Below are positions 34,917 through 43,522 of a DNA stretch of 64,000 nt, piece by piece. Position 1 is the stretch's first letter. The number at the start of each line of letters is the position of its first letter. The notes under the pieces are model-generated. The model saw only the letters and a list, made by a program, of their open reading frames with translations, was not told where the DNA came from and ran no database searches. A program made the translations under genes and the position numbers. The stretch spans positions 1-64,000 of the forward strand of contig NZ_JACSPR010000013.1 of assembly GCF_014837045.1 (NCBI RefSeq), read 5' to 3'. The DNA comes from Corynebacterium gallinarum. Lineage in GTDB: Bacteria; Actinomycetota; Actinomycetes; Mycobacteriales; Mycobacteriaceae.

Positions 34917-35525
34917 ATGGAAACCAACTTCGTCGAACTGCAGTTCCACGGCATCCACACCATGGAGCCGGACGGTTTCACCTGCGCGGTTTTCCGCTGG
35001 GAGGACGGCAACAAGGTCCTCCCGATCTGGATGGACCAGGACGATGCCCTGCGGATCCAGGCGTACCACTCCGGTTACCGCCCGCGCCGCCCCGGTGTGC
35101 ATGAACTCCTCGCGGATGCCTTCACCCGCAACGGCCCCTGGGTGAGCAACCTGCGCATCGTCAGCCATTTCGAGGGTGTCTTCATGGCCTCGGTCATCAC
35201 CTCCGAGGGGGAGGAGCTCGATGCCCGTCCCAGTGACATCCTCATGCTCTCCGAACTGCTGGAACTTCCCATCGCCGCAGATGAGGAGATCCTCCAGCAG
35301 TGTGCGGTGTTTGTGAACCAGGAGGACATGGAGGCCTACTTCGGGATCATGATCGAGACCACCGTCGATGATGAGGTATTCCCCGGTGAATCCGCCTCCG
35401 GTGATGCCCAGGCCGATGCTGATTTCCAGAAGCTCATGCAGAGCCTCGGGGTGACCGAGGATGACCTGTTCATCGACACGGATCCAGGCCAGGACGTGGA
35501 CGAAGACGGGGAAGGTAAAAGCTAG
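34917..35525 (+). CDS. Bifunctional nuclease-family protein (DUF151)
   Basis: A 202-residue protein beginning 1 base after the ftsR stop, so coupled. The DUF151 core runs through about residue 135: LPIWMDQDDALRIQAY, then the conserved ARPSDILMLSELL with the RPSDA-like motif. Family members include the bifunctional nucleases of plants and Rv1829 in mycobacteria. The last 50 residues are acidic (DDLFIDTDPGQDVDEDGEG). The biochemical role in bacteria is not well defined. Confidence 0.85.
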   Translation: METNFVELQFHGIHTMEPDGFTCAVFRWEDGNKVLPIWMDQDDALRIQAYHSGYRPRRPGVHELLADAFTRNGPWVSNLRIVSHFEGVFMASVITSEGEELDARPSDILMLSELLELPIAADEEILQQCAVFVNQEDMEAYFGIMIETTVDDEVFPGESASGDAQADADFQKLMQSLGVTEDDLFIDTDPGQDVDEDGEGKS

Positions 35526-35631
35526 AAACTTTACTTTCGATGTTTTTTACGGGGTGGTGTGTGGCGTGTCGCGCGCCTAAAGCTTGACGTTGGTCTAGGC
35601 TTTCTACCAGAATGAGTATAAGTTTCACGCT

Positions 35632-35637
35632 TATAAT
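35632..35637 (+). promoter_or_regulatory. -10 element (TATAAT) for the second MerR gene
   Basis: A perfect TATAAT lies 8 bases before the GTG at 35646, placing transcription initiation near the start codon. Confidence 0.6.
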
Positions 35638-35645
35638 TCACATCT

Positions 35646-36269
<624 letters not shown>

Positions 36270-36288
36270 CTGACACACCCCGCTCAAC

Positions 36289-36346
36289 CACGTATCCCGT
36301 GCCATCCCAGGTATTCTCCGAACCTTGGGATGACACGGGATACGTG
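36289..36346. terminator. Bidirectional hairpin between convergent genes
   Basis: A long inverted repeat (36289-36309 with 36325-36346; one mismatched or bulged base) lies between the MerR gene (forward) and the dehydrogenase (reverse). No T tract follows, but the stem is about 20 bp and the location is right for a two-way terminator. Confidence 0.7.
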
Positions 36347-36358
36347 CTGTCGGCACTG

Positions 36359-37495
36359 TTACCCGGAGGGTAACATGCCACGGATCTTCATCGCGGCCAG
36401 CACCCGCTCCTGGGATAGTTGGCGCGCGGCATCATGACTGGTCTGTGAATGCTCCGTCGCCCGACCCAGGACAGTGGTGGCGTTGAGACGCAGCTTCGAG
36501 GACACCGAGGTGTAGATCTGCTCCGGATCAGTCCTGAAGGGGGAGAAGCGGTTGTCCATGGCGAAGGCGGCAGCGACAACGCCACCGGCATTGGCGACGA
36601 AGTCGGGAACCACGGTGATACCGCGCTGGTGCAGGATCTGCTGGGCCTGTGGGGAGGTAGGCAGGTTGGCACCTTCAACGATGATTTGGGCAGTCACCCG
36701 CTCGGCACCACGGGCATCGATGACATCCTGGAGGGCGGCGGGGATGAGAATCTCCGCGTCCGTGAACAGTTCCTCACCCGGGTCAATCCGGAGCCACGGG
36801 TAGTAGGCCACCAGATCATCCCCGACCTCGTCCCGCAGACGCACCAGTTCCGGGATGTTCAATCCGTTGGGGTCGGCAATCGCTCCGTGTGCCGTGGAGA
36901 TGGCCACCACGCGGTAACCCAGCGTGTGGAGCCGTTCCGCGGCGGCGTGACCGACGGCCCCGAAACCCTGGATCGCCACCGATGCGCCCGCCAGGTTCTG
37001 TGACCGGGCTACCTCATCAGCCACCTCAGCGATGCCGTACCCGGTGATCCCGAGTTGATCATAGGGCACACCACCGAGTTCGTAGGGTGTGCCCATGGAG
37101 GTGCCGCGTCCGAGTTCATCGGTGATGATGGCCGCATCATGCTCAGTCAGACCCATGTCGAGGCCGAAGATATACTCCTCGGGCACCTCATTGGAGAGTT
37201 TCCGCACGAAGGAGCGCAGCACAGCCTCCTTATCGGGGGAGCCGGGATCCGCCTGGATCCCCGCTTTCGCGCCCCCGTAGAACAGATCCACCCCGGCCCA
37301 CTTCCAGGTCATCACCCGGGCCAGGCGGGCAATCTCACCCACCGATACCGTGGGTTGCATGCGGGTCCCGCCCTTGCCCATTCCCCGGGCGGTGTTGTCA
37401 ATGACCAGCACCCCGCGCATTCTGGTGCGGTGGTCATGCACCACAACGATCTTCTCAGGGCCCCAGTCGTCGATCAGATCGAACGTGTCAGTCAT
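36359..37495 (-). CDS. Glu/Leu/Phe/Val-type amino acid dehydrogenase, possibly acting on 2-aminoadipate
   Basis: A 378-residue NAD(P)-dependent amino acid dehydrogenase, similar in length to leucine dehydrogenases and shorter than GDH (about 450). The catalytic lysine pair is K65 (TWKWAG) and K77 (GGAKAGI), 12 residues apart as in leucine dehydrogenase; the Rossmann motif is QGFGAVGHAAAERL. K41 in GKGGTRMQ sits where GDH has the lysine that binds the side-chain carboxylate, whereas leucine dehydrogenases have a hydrophobic residue. This suggests a dicarboxylic substrate (glutamate or 2-aminoadipate). It ends a three-gene operon with an HglS-like enzyme 29 bases upstream. Confidence 0.88.
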   Translation of the reverse strand: MTDTFDLIDDWGPEKIVVVHDHRTRMRGVLVIDNTARGMGKGGTRMQPTVSVGEIARLARVMTWKWAGVDLFYGGAKAGIQADPGSPDKEAVLRSFVRKLSNEVPEEYIFGLDMGLTEHDAAIITDELGRGTSMGTPYELGGVPYDQLGITGYGIAEVADEVARSQNLAGASVAIQGFGAVGHAAAERLHTLGYRVVAISTAHGAIADPNGLNIPELVRLRDEVGDDLVAYYPWLRIDPGEELFTDAEILIPAALQDVIDARGAERVTAQIIVEGANLPTSPQAQQILHQRGITVVPDFVANAGGVVAAAFAMDNRFSPFRTDPEQIYTSVSSKLRLNATTVLGRATEHSQTSHDAARQLSQERVLAAMKIRGMLPSG

Positions 37496-37524
37496 GGGTG
37501 GTGTCCTCCGGTGGTAGACAAGCG

Positions 37525-38913
37525 TTAAACAGTCAGAATCGTGGTGTTGAGGGTCTTCTCCAACCTGGCCAGGGAGTCATCGACCTGGGACTGGTAGAGA
37601 TCATAGGCATCGAAGATGGGCCTGCCGATGATGGTGGAGAGAACCTCCTGGTTGTAGTCGACCCCTTCCTGTGCGGTGTCCTTTGATCCCTCACCGGTGA
37701 GGTTCGACTGGAAGATGCCCGCGGCAGAGCGTGGCAGGAAGTCCTCGTAGACAATCGGCGTGGCCGTGACGGTACCGTCGGCCAACAGATCCCGCAGATG
37801 GACCGTGTCACCGATATTTGCAGGCTGGTCCGCCAGCTCGAAGGTGAAGTAGCCGAGGCCCCGTTCGAGCATCCCTGCCTCGGTGGCCGGGAGATTCTCC
37901 TCCCATACCGCGCGGGCGACGGCCATGCGGGTGTCCCCGGTCTCGGCCTTTCTCCGGTCTACCTCGGCGAGCATCTGGTCATAGAGTTCCCGCCCCGCGG
38001 GGGTCAGCGCGATGCCACGCTGTTCCACCTCGCCGAAACGGACCCGCAGGGAACCCGGCCCGATGGTGCCGTCCTCGAAACGGAAGGTCCGTTCCTCGGA
38101 GAGTGCGCGGAACGATGTCTGGCGCAGCAGAACATCCGGGCCCTCCCAGGAGGGCGGTCCCTGGATCTCATCGATCATGGTGATCCCACGGGCTTCCATC
38201 CGCTGATACAGCTCATCGATGTCCAGGACCCTGGGGGTGAGGTGGTTGATATGGGTGGTTGCCACACCGCCGATGTCCGCTGCCACGGCTGAGACCGCCT
38301 CCAGTTCGCGGTACCAGGCGTGATCAACCGGTTCGTCGGAAAGCTCAAACGCGGCGGTGGCCAGCGTGAGCAGCTGCTCCGCATCCCCGTCCTCCAGACC
38401 CCCATCCTGGGTGGCCTGATCCGCGAGCTCCACGAGGGCGTCGGGGAACAGCGTGCGCGACGCCAGGAAATCCTGGAGTCGTTGTTGCTGGTCCGGGGTG
38501 AAAAAGCGCGGATCATCAGCGGTGAGCATGGAGGTGAACACCCGGAAGGGATTCTGGGCCAGCTCAGGGGCCGTGATCGGGCGGAACGCCGTGGACACCA
38601 CGGGGACCGACGCAGCCGAGGCATCACGCAGATCGTAGAAACCGACCGGGTGCATGCCGAAGGCCGCGAAAATCCGGGCCACCTGCGCCAGTTCGGTGGG
38701 GGAGCCGACGCGGATTGCGCCGTGGCGTTCAGCGGTCACCCGGTCGATGGACCCCAGTCGTTCCGCATCCTCGCCTCTGTGGGACAGGAAATCCCGGTTC
38801 ACCTCCTCGGAGACCTCGACGAGCGTGGTGTAGGCGGGAACCTCTGTTCCGTACATGATGGACAGGCGTCGGGAGAACTCAGCACGGAGCTGGGAGGGCA
38901 TGTGAAAACCCAT
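37525..38913 (-). CDS. 2-oxoadipate dioxygenase/decarboxylase (DUF1338, HglS-like)
   Basis: A 462-residue DUF1338 protein related to P. putida HglS (YdcJ), an Fe(II)-dependent vicinal-oxygen-chelate enzyme turning 2-oxoadipate into D-2-hydroxyglutarate in D-lysine/2-aminoadipate catabolism. Candidate iron ligands are visible in family order: His64 in ERHGAIRVG (with Arg68 four residues on), a His in TTHINHL (221 or 224) and Glu295 in RFGEVEQRG. I chose the ATG at 38913, which has AAGGA 6 bases ahead; an ATG two codons earlier directly abuts that site. It lies between a glutamate-type binding protein and an amino acid dehydrogenase. Confidence 0.88.
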   Translation of the reverse strand: MGFHMPSQLRAEFSRRLSIMYGTEVPAYTTLVEVSEEVNRDFLSHRGEDAERLGSIDRVTAERHGAIRVGSPTELAQVARIFAAFGMHPVGFYDLRDASAASVPVVSTAFRPITAPELAQNPFRVFTSMLTADDPRFFTPDQQQRLQDFLASRTLFPDALVELADQATQDGGLEDGDAEQLLTLATAAFELSDEPVDHAWYRELEAVSAVAADIGGVATTHINHLTPRVLDIDELYQRMEARGITMIDEIQGPPSWEGPDVLLRQTSFRALSEERTFRFEDGTIGPGSLRVRFGEVEQRGIALTPAGRELYDQMLAEVDRRKAETGDTRMAVARAVWEENLPATEAGMLERGLGYFTFELADQPANIGDTVHLRDLLADGTVTATPIVYEDFLPRSAAGIFQSNLTGEGSKDTAQEGVDYNQEVLSTIIGRPIFDAYDLYQSQVDDSLARLEKTLNTTILTV

Positions 38914-38941
38914 GATCATTCCTTAAGTGGGGTGGTGGTGT

Positions 38942-39814
38942 TTACTCGATACCGGTGAAGTCGCCGGGGGTGCCGTATTCGATAACCTCGGGATTCTCTC
39001 CGAAGTTGGCTTCCAGGAGGCGATCGAAGGTGCCGTCGTCATACATCTTCTGCAACGCGGTGTTGATGGCCTCGGTGCCCTCGTCATCCCCCTTCGCCAG
39101 TCCGATCCCATAGTATTCATCGGTGAACTGCTCGCCGTCCTTGATCATCTCCACGATGCGGAAATCACCGGGGTAGTACTGGGCGTAGCCGTACAGGATG
39201 GTCGCGTCGGTGGTGATGGCATCGACGCTGCCCTGGTCCAGGGCCTCGATGCAGGACGACGGGGTGTCGTATTCCTGGAGCTGCAGGCCGGGGATCGCCT
39301 CCTTCGCACGCTGGGATGGGACTGATCCGGCGGTGGAGCAGAGGATGAGATCATTGTTCAGATCGTCCATGTCCTGGATGCGGTCATCGTCCTCGCGCAC
39401 CATCAGTGCCTGGTGGGTGACCAGGAAGGGACCACCGAAATTCACCGTCTCCAGTCGCGCCTGATTGATGGAGTAGGTGGCGGCGATCATCGCGACCTCA
39501 CCGTTCTGGATGAAGGTTTCACGTTGGGCGGCAGGGGTCTCCCGCCAGGTGATCTCAGGGTGCTCCCAGCCGTTGTCATCGGCGATGGAGTTGACCACAT
39601 ACGTGGAGATGTCCACCTCCAGACCGCTCATCGCCCCGTCCGGACTGCGCAACCCCAGGCCGGGCTGATCGTATTTGGCGCCCAGGGTGACCGCGCCACT
39701 TTCAATCTGTCCGAGTAGATCAGTACTTTCAGAGCTCGAACAGGAGGCCAGTGTGGCGGCGAGCGCGGCTGCGCCGATGGCTGTGAGCAGGCGGACAGGT
39801 GCTGTTTTCTTCAT
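38942..39814 (-). CDS. Amino acid ABC transporter substrate-binding lipoprotein (GluB-like)
   Basis: A 290-residue periplasmic-binding-protein-like lipoprotein. The signal peptide has the lipobox LASC with Cys25. The remainder is a bilobed type-2 solute-binding fold: TLGAKYDQPGLGLRSPDG, MIAATYSINQARLETVNFGG, and EEYDT-like DTPSSCIEALDQGSVDAI in the second lobe, as in glutamate-binding GluB of C. glutamicum. No permease or ATPase gene is adjacent, so it would need partners elsewhere (such as a GluCDA-type system). AGGGAG precedes the ATG at 39814. It starts the operon with the HglS-like and dehydrogenase genes, so its ligand may be an acidic amino acid such as 2-aminoadipate. Confidence 0.9.
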   Translation of the reverse strand: MKKTAPVRLLTAIGAAALAATLASCSSSESTDLLGQIESGAVTLGAKYDQPGLGLRSPDGAMSGLEVDISTYVVNSIADDNGWEHPEITWRETPAAQRETFIQNGEVAMIAATYSINQARLETVNFGGPFLVTHQALMVREDDDRIQDMDDLNNDLILCSTAGSVPSQRAKEAIPGLQLQEYDTPSSCIEALDQGSVDAITTDATILYGYAQYYPGDFRIVEMIKDGEQFTDEYYGIGLAKGDDEGTEAINTALQKMYDDGTFDRLLEANFGENPEVIEYGTPGDFTGIE

Positions 39815-39904
39815 CGGGTGCTCCCTGGAATGTCGAGGTAGTGGGTCTCTTTTGTGGGTTGTTGCCTGCCCTGTGAGGAGCGGGGTGGGGATCCTCGCTC
39901 GCAC

Positions 39905-39924
39905 ACTATGATGCAGGTCATAGT
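39905..39924. promoter_or_regulatory. Perfect inverted repeat upstream of the aminoadipate-type operon
   Basis: ACTATGA (39905-39911) and TCATAGT (39918-39924) form a 7-6-7 perfect palindrome about 90 bases before the binding-protein ATG. On the reverse strand the arms contain -10-like sequences (TATGAC, CATAGT). A second palindrome, TAACATGTTA, lies at 39939-39948. The rest of 39815-40020 is A/T-rich and shows no gene. Confidence 0.6.
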
Positions 39925-40020
39925 CAGAGCCTACCTCTTAACATGTTACATGGCAGTAGAAATTACCTATGTTTTCCCACATCATCTATTTGCGCAGGTG
40001 ATACCGGGTAACTTGCTCAA

Positions 40021-40059
40021 AGAAAAAGCCATGCCCGGGAATAATCCCGGGCATGGCTT
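40021..40059 (-). terminator. Terminator after the VWA gene
   Basis: A 15-bp perfect inverted repeat (40026-40040 with 40045-40059, loop ATAA) ends on the reverse strand with Ts (As at 40023-40027). It lies just past the stop of the reverse VWA gene. Confidence 0.9.
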
Positions 40060-40074
40060 GGGTGTTTTCCTGCG

Positions 40075-41538
40075 TTAGAAACCGAACGCTGCCCGCAGCG
40101 TGGCATCGATGTCCTGCGGGGTGGTGGCGGCGACGGCGGTGCCACCGGTGGAGATGGCGTAGTCGGTCAGCACCTGGTCCACAGGGTTGGAGCCGACATG
40201 GACGACGTGGAAGGTGACGTTGTCCCCACCTGCAGCACGGATATCAGCCAGGAATGCCTCATCGCTGTAGTCACTGGCAGAACCTGAGGTGACCAGCACA
40301 ACCCGGACCTCACGGCCGGAGGTGGCGGCGTGCTCGGAGGCGATATCGGCGGCGGCCACCGCTGCGGCGCGGGTCAGCGGCACTCCACCGGTACCGAAAC
40401 GGGCGATGGCGTTGGCGGCGTTGGTGCCGTTGGACGCATCCGGGAAGGAGATATTCGGACGCCACCCGCGGGTGACCCCGGGGTTGATGGGGGAGGAGTA
40501 GTTGTTCAGCGCCACCTGGTTGCCCAGCCCACCGGTCTCTCGGGCCAGATCGGACAGGACCCGGCTGACGACGGTGTGGTAGGACTCCTGCGTGCCATCA
40601 ACCACCCTGTCCATGTTCCCGGAGGTGTCCTGGACGATCAGGGTGTCGGAGGGTGCCCCGGTGGTGGCCTCGACGGCCGGAGCGTCGGGCTCCTCGGCGA
40701 GCGCCCGCGCCCGGTCCACGACAGTGGCATATGCGGCCGTATCGGTGGCTTCACCCGCGTCACCCGTGTCAGTGGTGAAGGAGGCGAATTCGGCACCCGC
40801 ACGGGCCTGATCCTCCGAGAGCCCTGTTCCCGCATTGACCGGGATGACCCACACGGGAAGCTCCGCGCCGTCGACAGGGCTGAAGGTGTAACCACCGGGC
40901 AGCTCATCGGATTCGAGGGCGGCGAAGACCGGGGTGGTGGTGGCTGCATCGGTGGTGGTGTCAAGATCATCAGCCAGGGCGGTGGCCGCGGTGTCCTCAT
41001 CACCGGCGAGCGCCAGGGCGACCGCGGCGGACAGGGTCGGGGCGTCGGCGACCGGGAAGGTCACGTTCTCCAGATCGGTGTCAGCACCGTCGGTCGTGGC
41101 CACGCCGGCCTGGACGGTATCGGCCTGGGACCAGGAGTCCTGAGAGGACGCGGCCACGGCACCGGTCTGCGTCAGGGCACCGGCGGCTTCCCCACGGGTC
41201 CCTGCGAAAACATACGTCGCCGCGGCCTCACCCGGACCGGCCACCTCGGCGGTCACGCAGTAATCCCGCACCACCGGGTCGGTGGCGTTGTATTCCTCCA
41301 CCATTCCCTCGACCAGGGTGGGGTCACCGCCGACGGGGAGGGACAACTCCCCCTGGAGACACCCGGACTCACCGGTGGTGGTCTCCGTGGTGTCGTCCGC
41401 CAGCTCGGTGGTGTCATCCGAGCGGTTGGAAAAGACCCACCAGATGATCAGGGCAAGGATCGCCACAATGGTGATCAAGGCGATGGTCAAGGATTTGGAC
41501 AGTCGGTAATTATTCTGTCCGCTGTAGTGTCGTGCCAC
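40075..41538 (-). CDS. Membrane-anchored VWA-domain protein
   Basis: A 487-residue protein with one N-terminal membrane helix (about 16-36, LTIALITIVAILALIIWWVF), a Thr/Asp/Glu-rich linker and a large extracytoplasmic part. The middle (about 60-270) resembles an extracellular solute-binding-like domain. The C-terminal third is a von Willebrand A domain: LIVQDTSGNM is the MIDAS region, and EVRVVLVTSGSASDY a later strand. The MIDAS motif reads DTSGN instead of DxSxS, so metal binding may be altered. The GTG start has GGGAGC 5 bases upstream. Function unknown. Confidence 0.85.
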   Translation of the reverse strand: MARHYSGQNNYRLSKSLTIALITIVAILALIIWWVFSNRSDDTTELADDTTETTTGESGCLQGELSLPVGGDPTLVEGMVEEYNATDPVVRDYCVTAEVAGPGEAAATYVFAGTRGEAAGALTQTGAVAASSQDSWSQADTVQAGVATTDGADTDLENVTFPVADAPTLSAAVALALAGDEDTAATALADDLDTTTDAATTTPVFAALESDELPGGYTFSPVDGAELPVWVIPVNAGTGLSEDQARAGAEFASFTTDTGDAGEATDTAAYATVVDRARALAEEPDAPAVEATTGAPSDTLIVQDTSGNMDRVVDGTQESYHTVVSRVLSDLARETGGLGNQVALNNYSSPINPGVTRGWRPNISFPDASNGTNAANAIARFGTGGVPLTRAAAVAAADIASEHAATSGREVRVVLVTSGSASDYSDEAFLADIRAAGGDNVTFHVVHVGSNPVDQVLTDYAISTGGTAVAATTPQDIDATLRAAFGF

Positions 41539-41564
41539 GGGCGCTCCCTCGAAGTGATGGTGAA

Positions 41565-42455
41565 CTACTGGGAAAGTGTAGCCGTTAGGGCCTGCTCCGT
41601 GATGGAGACAAGCCGGTCACGGATGGGTTTCGCCCGGGCGGCCAGTGCCCGTTGACGTGCCACGTACTCCGCCTTACCCTCCGGGGTCTCAATGGCCACG
41701 ACGCCGAAACCGTGTCCGCGACAGTCGTAGGGGGAGGCCTCCATGTCGAGTACCCGGGTGTCACGGGCGAGCTCGAAGGCGTCGAGAAGCACCTCCCCGG
41801 GGATCAGGGGGCCGAGTTTCGCCGCCCACTTGTACAGATCCATGGTGGCGTGCAGGCACCCGCACTGGTCATTGATCGGTTGTTCCTCCCGGGTGAGCAC
41901 CGTGAGGTTCAGCGGGATGGCGGGTTCGGTGAAGAAGCGGAAGGCGTCGAAATGCGTGCATTTGAGCTGGTGGGCCTCCACGACGGCGTCGGTGGCGGCA
42001 TGGCCCAGGCGCAGCGGCAGATCATGCCGGATCTCCCCGGGGCCGGCCTTGTAGACCATCGCCCACTCATGCAGTCCGAAACAGTCGAAGTGGGCCGGGT
42101 TGTCGGCCACCGACCGCAGCAGATCGTGGATATAGCGCACGGCAGCACCCCGGCGCGACAGGAAGGATGCCAGGTCGACGGTGACCGAGGACCCGTCGAC
42201 AAGCGTGTAGTCCCGCCACCCGGCGTGGGGTGCGTCGGCGGGGACGCCGACCCCGAGCCCCGGGTGCCAGGTCCGCAGGGTTGCGGGGCGGACCGGGTAG
42301 TACTCGAAGAGGAAGTCATAGACCGGGTGCTTGATGTGGGCCTGCCGACGCCGCAGGTGGTCGTCGGTGAAGGTGGCAGCGCGCGTCTCGTGGGCACGGG
42401 CACGGTCCGTCCACTCCTCGTGGCTCAGCACAGTGGGTGTCAACACGTCATCCAT
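41565..42455 (-). CDS. Conserved actinobacterial protein (often named 3-methyladenine glycosylase)
   Basis: A 296-residue protein with no recognisable DNA glycosylase motif despite that frequent name for its family. Visible features are a basic start (DDHLRRRQAHIKHPVYDFLF), many His, Asp and Cys residues (FDCFGLHEW, CTHFDAFRFFT, QCGCLHATMDLYKWA) and a C-terminal Arg/Ala-rich helix. The conserved His/Asp/Cys suggest a metal-dependent enzyme, but this is only inference. It starts 5 bases after the stop of the second CNNM gene, so it is co-transcribed. Confidence 0.8.
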   Translation of the reverse strand: MDDVLTPTVLSHEEWTDRARAHETRAATFTDDHLRRRQAHIKHPVYDFLFEYYPVRPATLRTWHPGLGVGVPADAPHAGWRDYTLVDGSSVTVDLASFLSRRGAAVRYIHDLLRSVADNPAHFDCFGLHEWAMVYKAGPGEIRHDLPLRLGHAATDAVVEAHQLKCTHFDAFRFFTEPAIPLNLTVLTREEQPINDQCGCLHATMDLYKWAAKLGPLIPGEVLLDAFELARDTRVLDMEASPYDCRGHGFGVVAIETPEGKAEYVARQRALAARAKPIRDRLVSITEQALTATLSQ

Positions 42456-42460
42456 CTCTA

Positions 42461-43522
42461 CTAGCTGGCGTCCTCGTGGGTCCAGTCGTTGACGGTGCCC
42501 ACGTATTCCTCGATGAGGTCCTCCAGGGTGATCACGCCGAGCAGCTCACCACGCTGACGCACCTGCGCCATGTGCGCGGAACGGCGGTGCATGGTGTGCA
42601 GCACGTCATCCATGAGTCCGTCGGCGTCCACATTGGTTAAGGGACGCAGCTCGGAACGGGCGATGTGCTCGCTGGGGTTCATCTCCGGGTCGGCCAGGCG
42701 GGGCAGCACATCCTTGATGTGGATATAACCGAGGTAGGAGCCGTCGACACCGGTGACCGGGAAGCGGGAGAAACCGGTCTCGCGGACCGCGGTCTCCAGC
42801 TCCTCCAGTGTGGGGCCCTGGCGGCCGAACGCCAGGGAGCGGACATCCTCATCGCGGATGACCAGTTCCTTGATGGAACGGTGTTCGGTGCGCAGCGCCT
42901 TGGACAGGCGGGCGTGCTCCTCCTCGTCGAGTAAACCCTCCAGCCGGGACTCGGAGATCATGCTTGCCAGCTGTTCCTGGTCCACGGTGGAATCCAGCTC
43001 GTCCTTCTGCTCCACGCCGAAGGCACGCAGGGTGATGCGCGCAATCCAGTTCATGAACCGGATCAGCGGGCTGGTGATCTTCACCCACAGGATCAGCGTG
43101 GGGGAGAGCCACATGGCCAGGGTCTCCGGTCCGGCGATGGCGATGTTCTTCGGGACCATCTCGCCGAACAGGATATGCAGCCAGGTGATGACACCGAGGG
43201 CGATGACAAAGGAGAACGGGTGCAGGAGATTCTCCGGCACACCCAGCGCCTCGAACGGCACCTCGAGGAAATGCGCGATGGCCGGTTCGGCGATCTTACC
43301 CAGCAGCAGTGAACACAGCGTGATGCCGAACTGGGCGCCGGCCAGCATGATCGAGAGATGCTCGGAGGCGTAGAGGGCTCGCTCCGCGGATTTCTTGCCC
43401 TGGGCGATATGGGCCTCCAGGCGGTCGCGGCGTGAGGAGATCAGGGCGAACTCGGCGGCCACGAAGAAGGCGTTGAAGGCCAGCAGGACAATGATGAACA
43501 GGATGGTGACCCAGATGTTCAC
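42461..43522 (-). CDS. CNNM/CorC-type membrane protein with CBS pair (second copy)
   Basis: A 353-residue integral membrane protein. The DUF21/CNNM domain (1 to about 180) opens with three helices (VTILFIIVLLAFNAFFVAAE) and contains the motif GEMVPKNIAIAGPE. A CBS pair follows (about 205-335). It lacks the C-terminal CorC/HlyC domain present in its neighbour. The GTG at 43522 starts inside the neighbour's stop (GTGA overlap). CNNM proteins are associated with Mg or Co transport and tolerance. Confidence 0.9.
   Translation of the reverse strand: MNIWVTILFIIVLLAFNAFFVAAEFALISSRRDRLEAHIAQGKKSAERALYASEHLSIMLAGAQFGITLCSLLLGKIAEPAIAHFLEVPFEALGVPENLLHPFSFVIALGVITWLHILFGEMVPKNIAIAGPETLAMWLSPTLILWVKITSPLIRFMNWIARITLRAFGVEQKDELDSTVDQEQLASMISESRLEGLLDEEEHARLSKALRTEHRSIKELVIRDEDVRSLAFGRQGPTLEELETAVRETGFSRFPVTGVDGSYLGYIHIKDVLPRLADPEMNPSEHIARSELRPLTNVDADGLMDDVLHTMHRRSAHMAQVRQRGELLGVITLEDLIEEYVGTVNDWTHEDAS

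Noticed and set aside
41565..42455. 3-methyladenine DNA glycosylase name for the conserved protein
   Set aside because: I see no helix-hairpin-helix or AAG-type motif; the name appears to be propagated without support.
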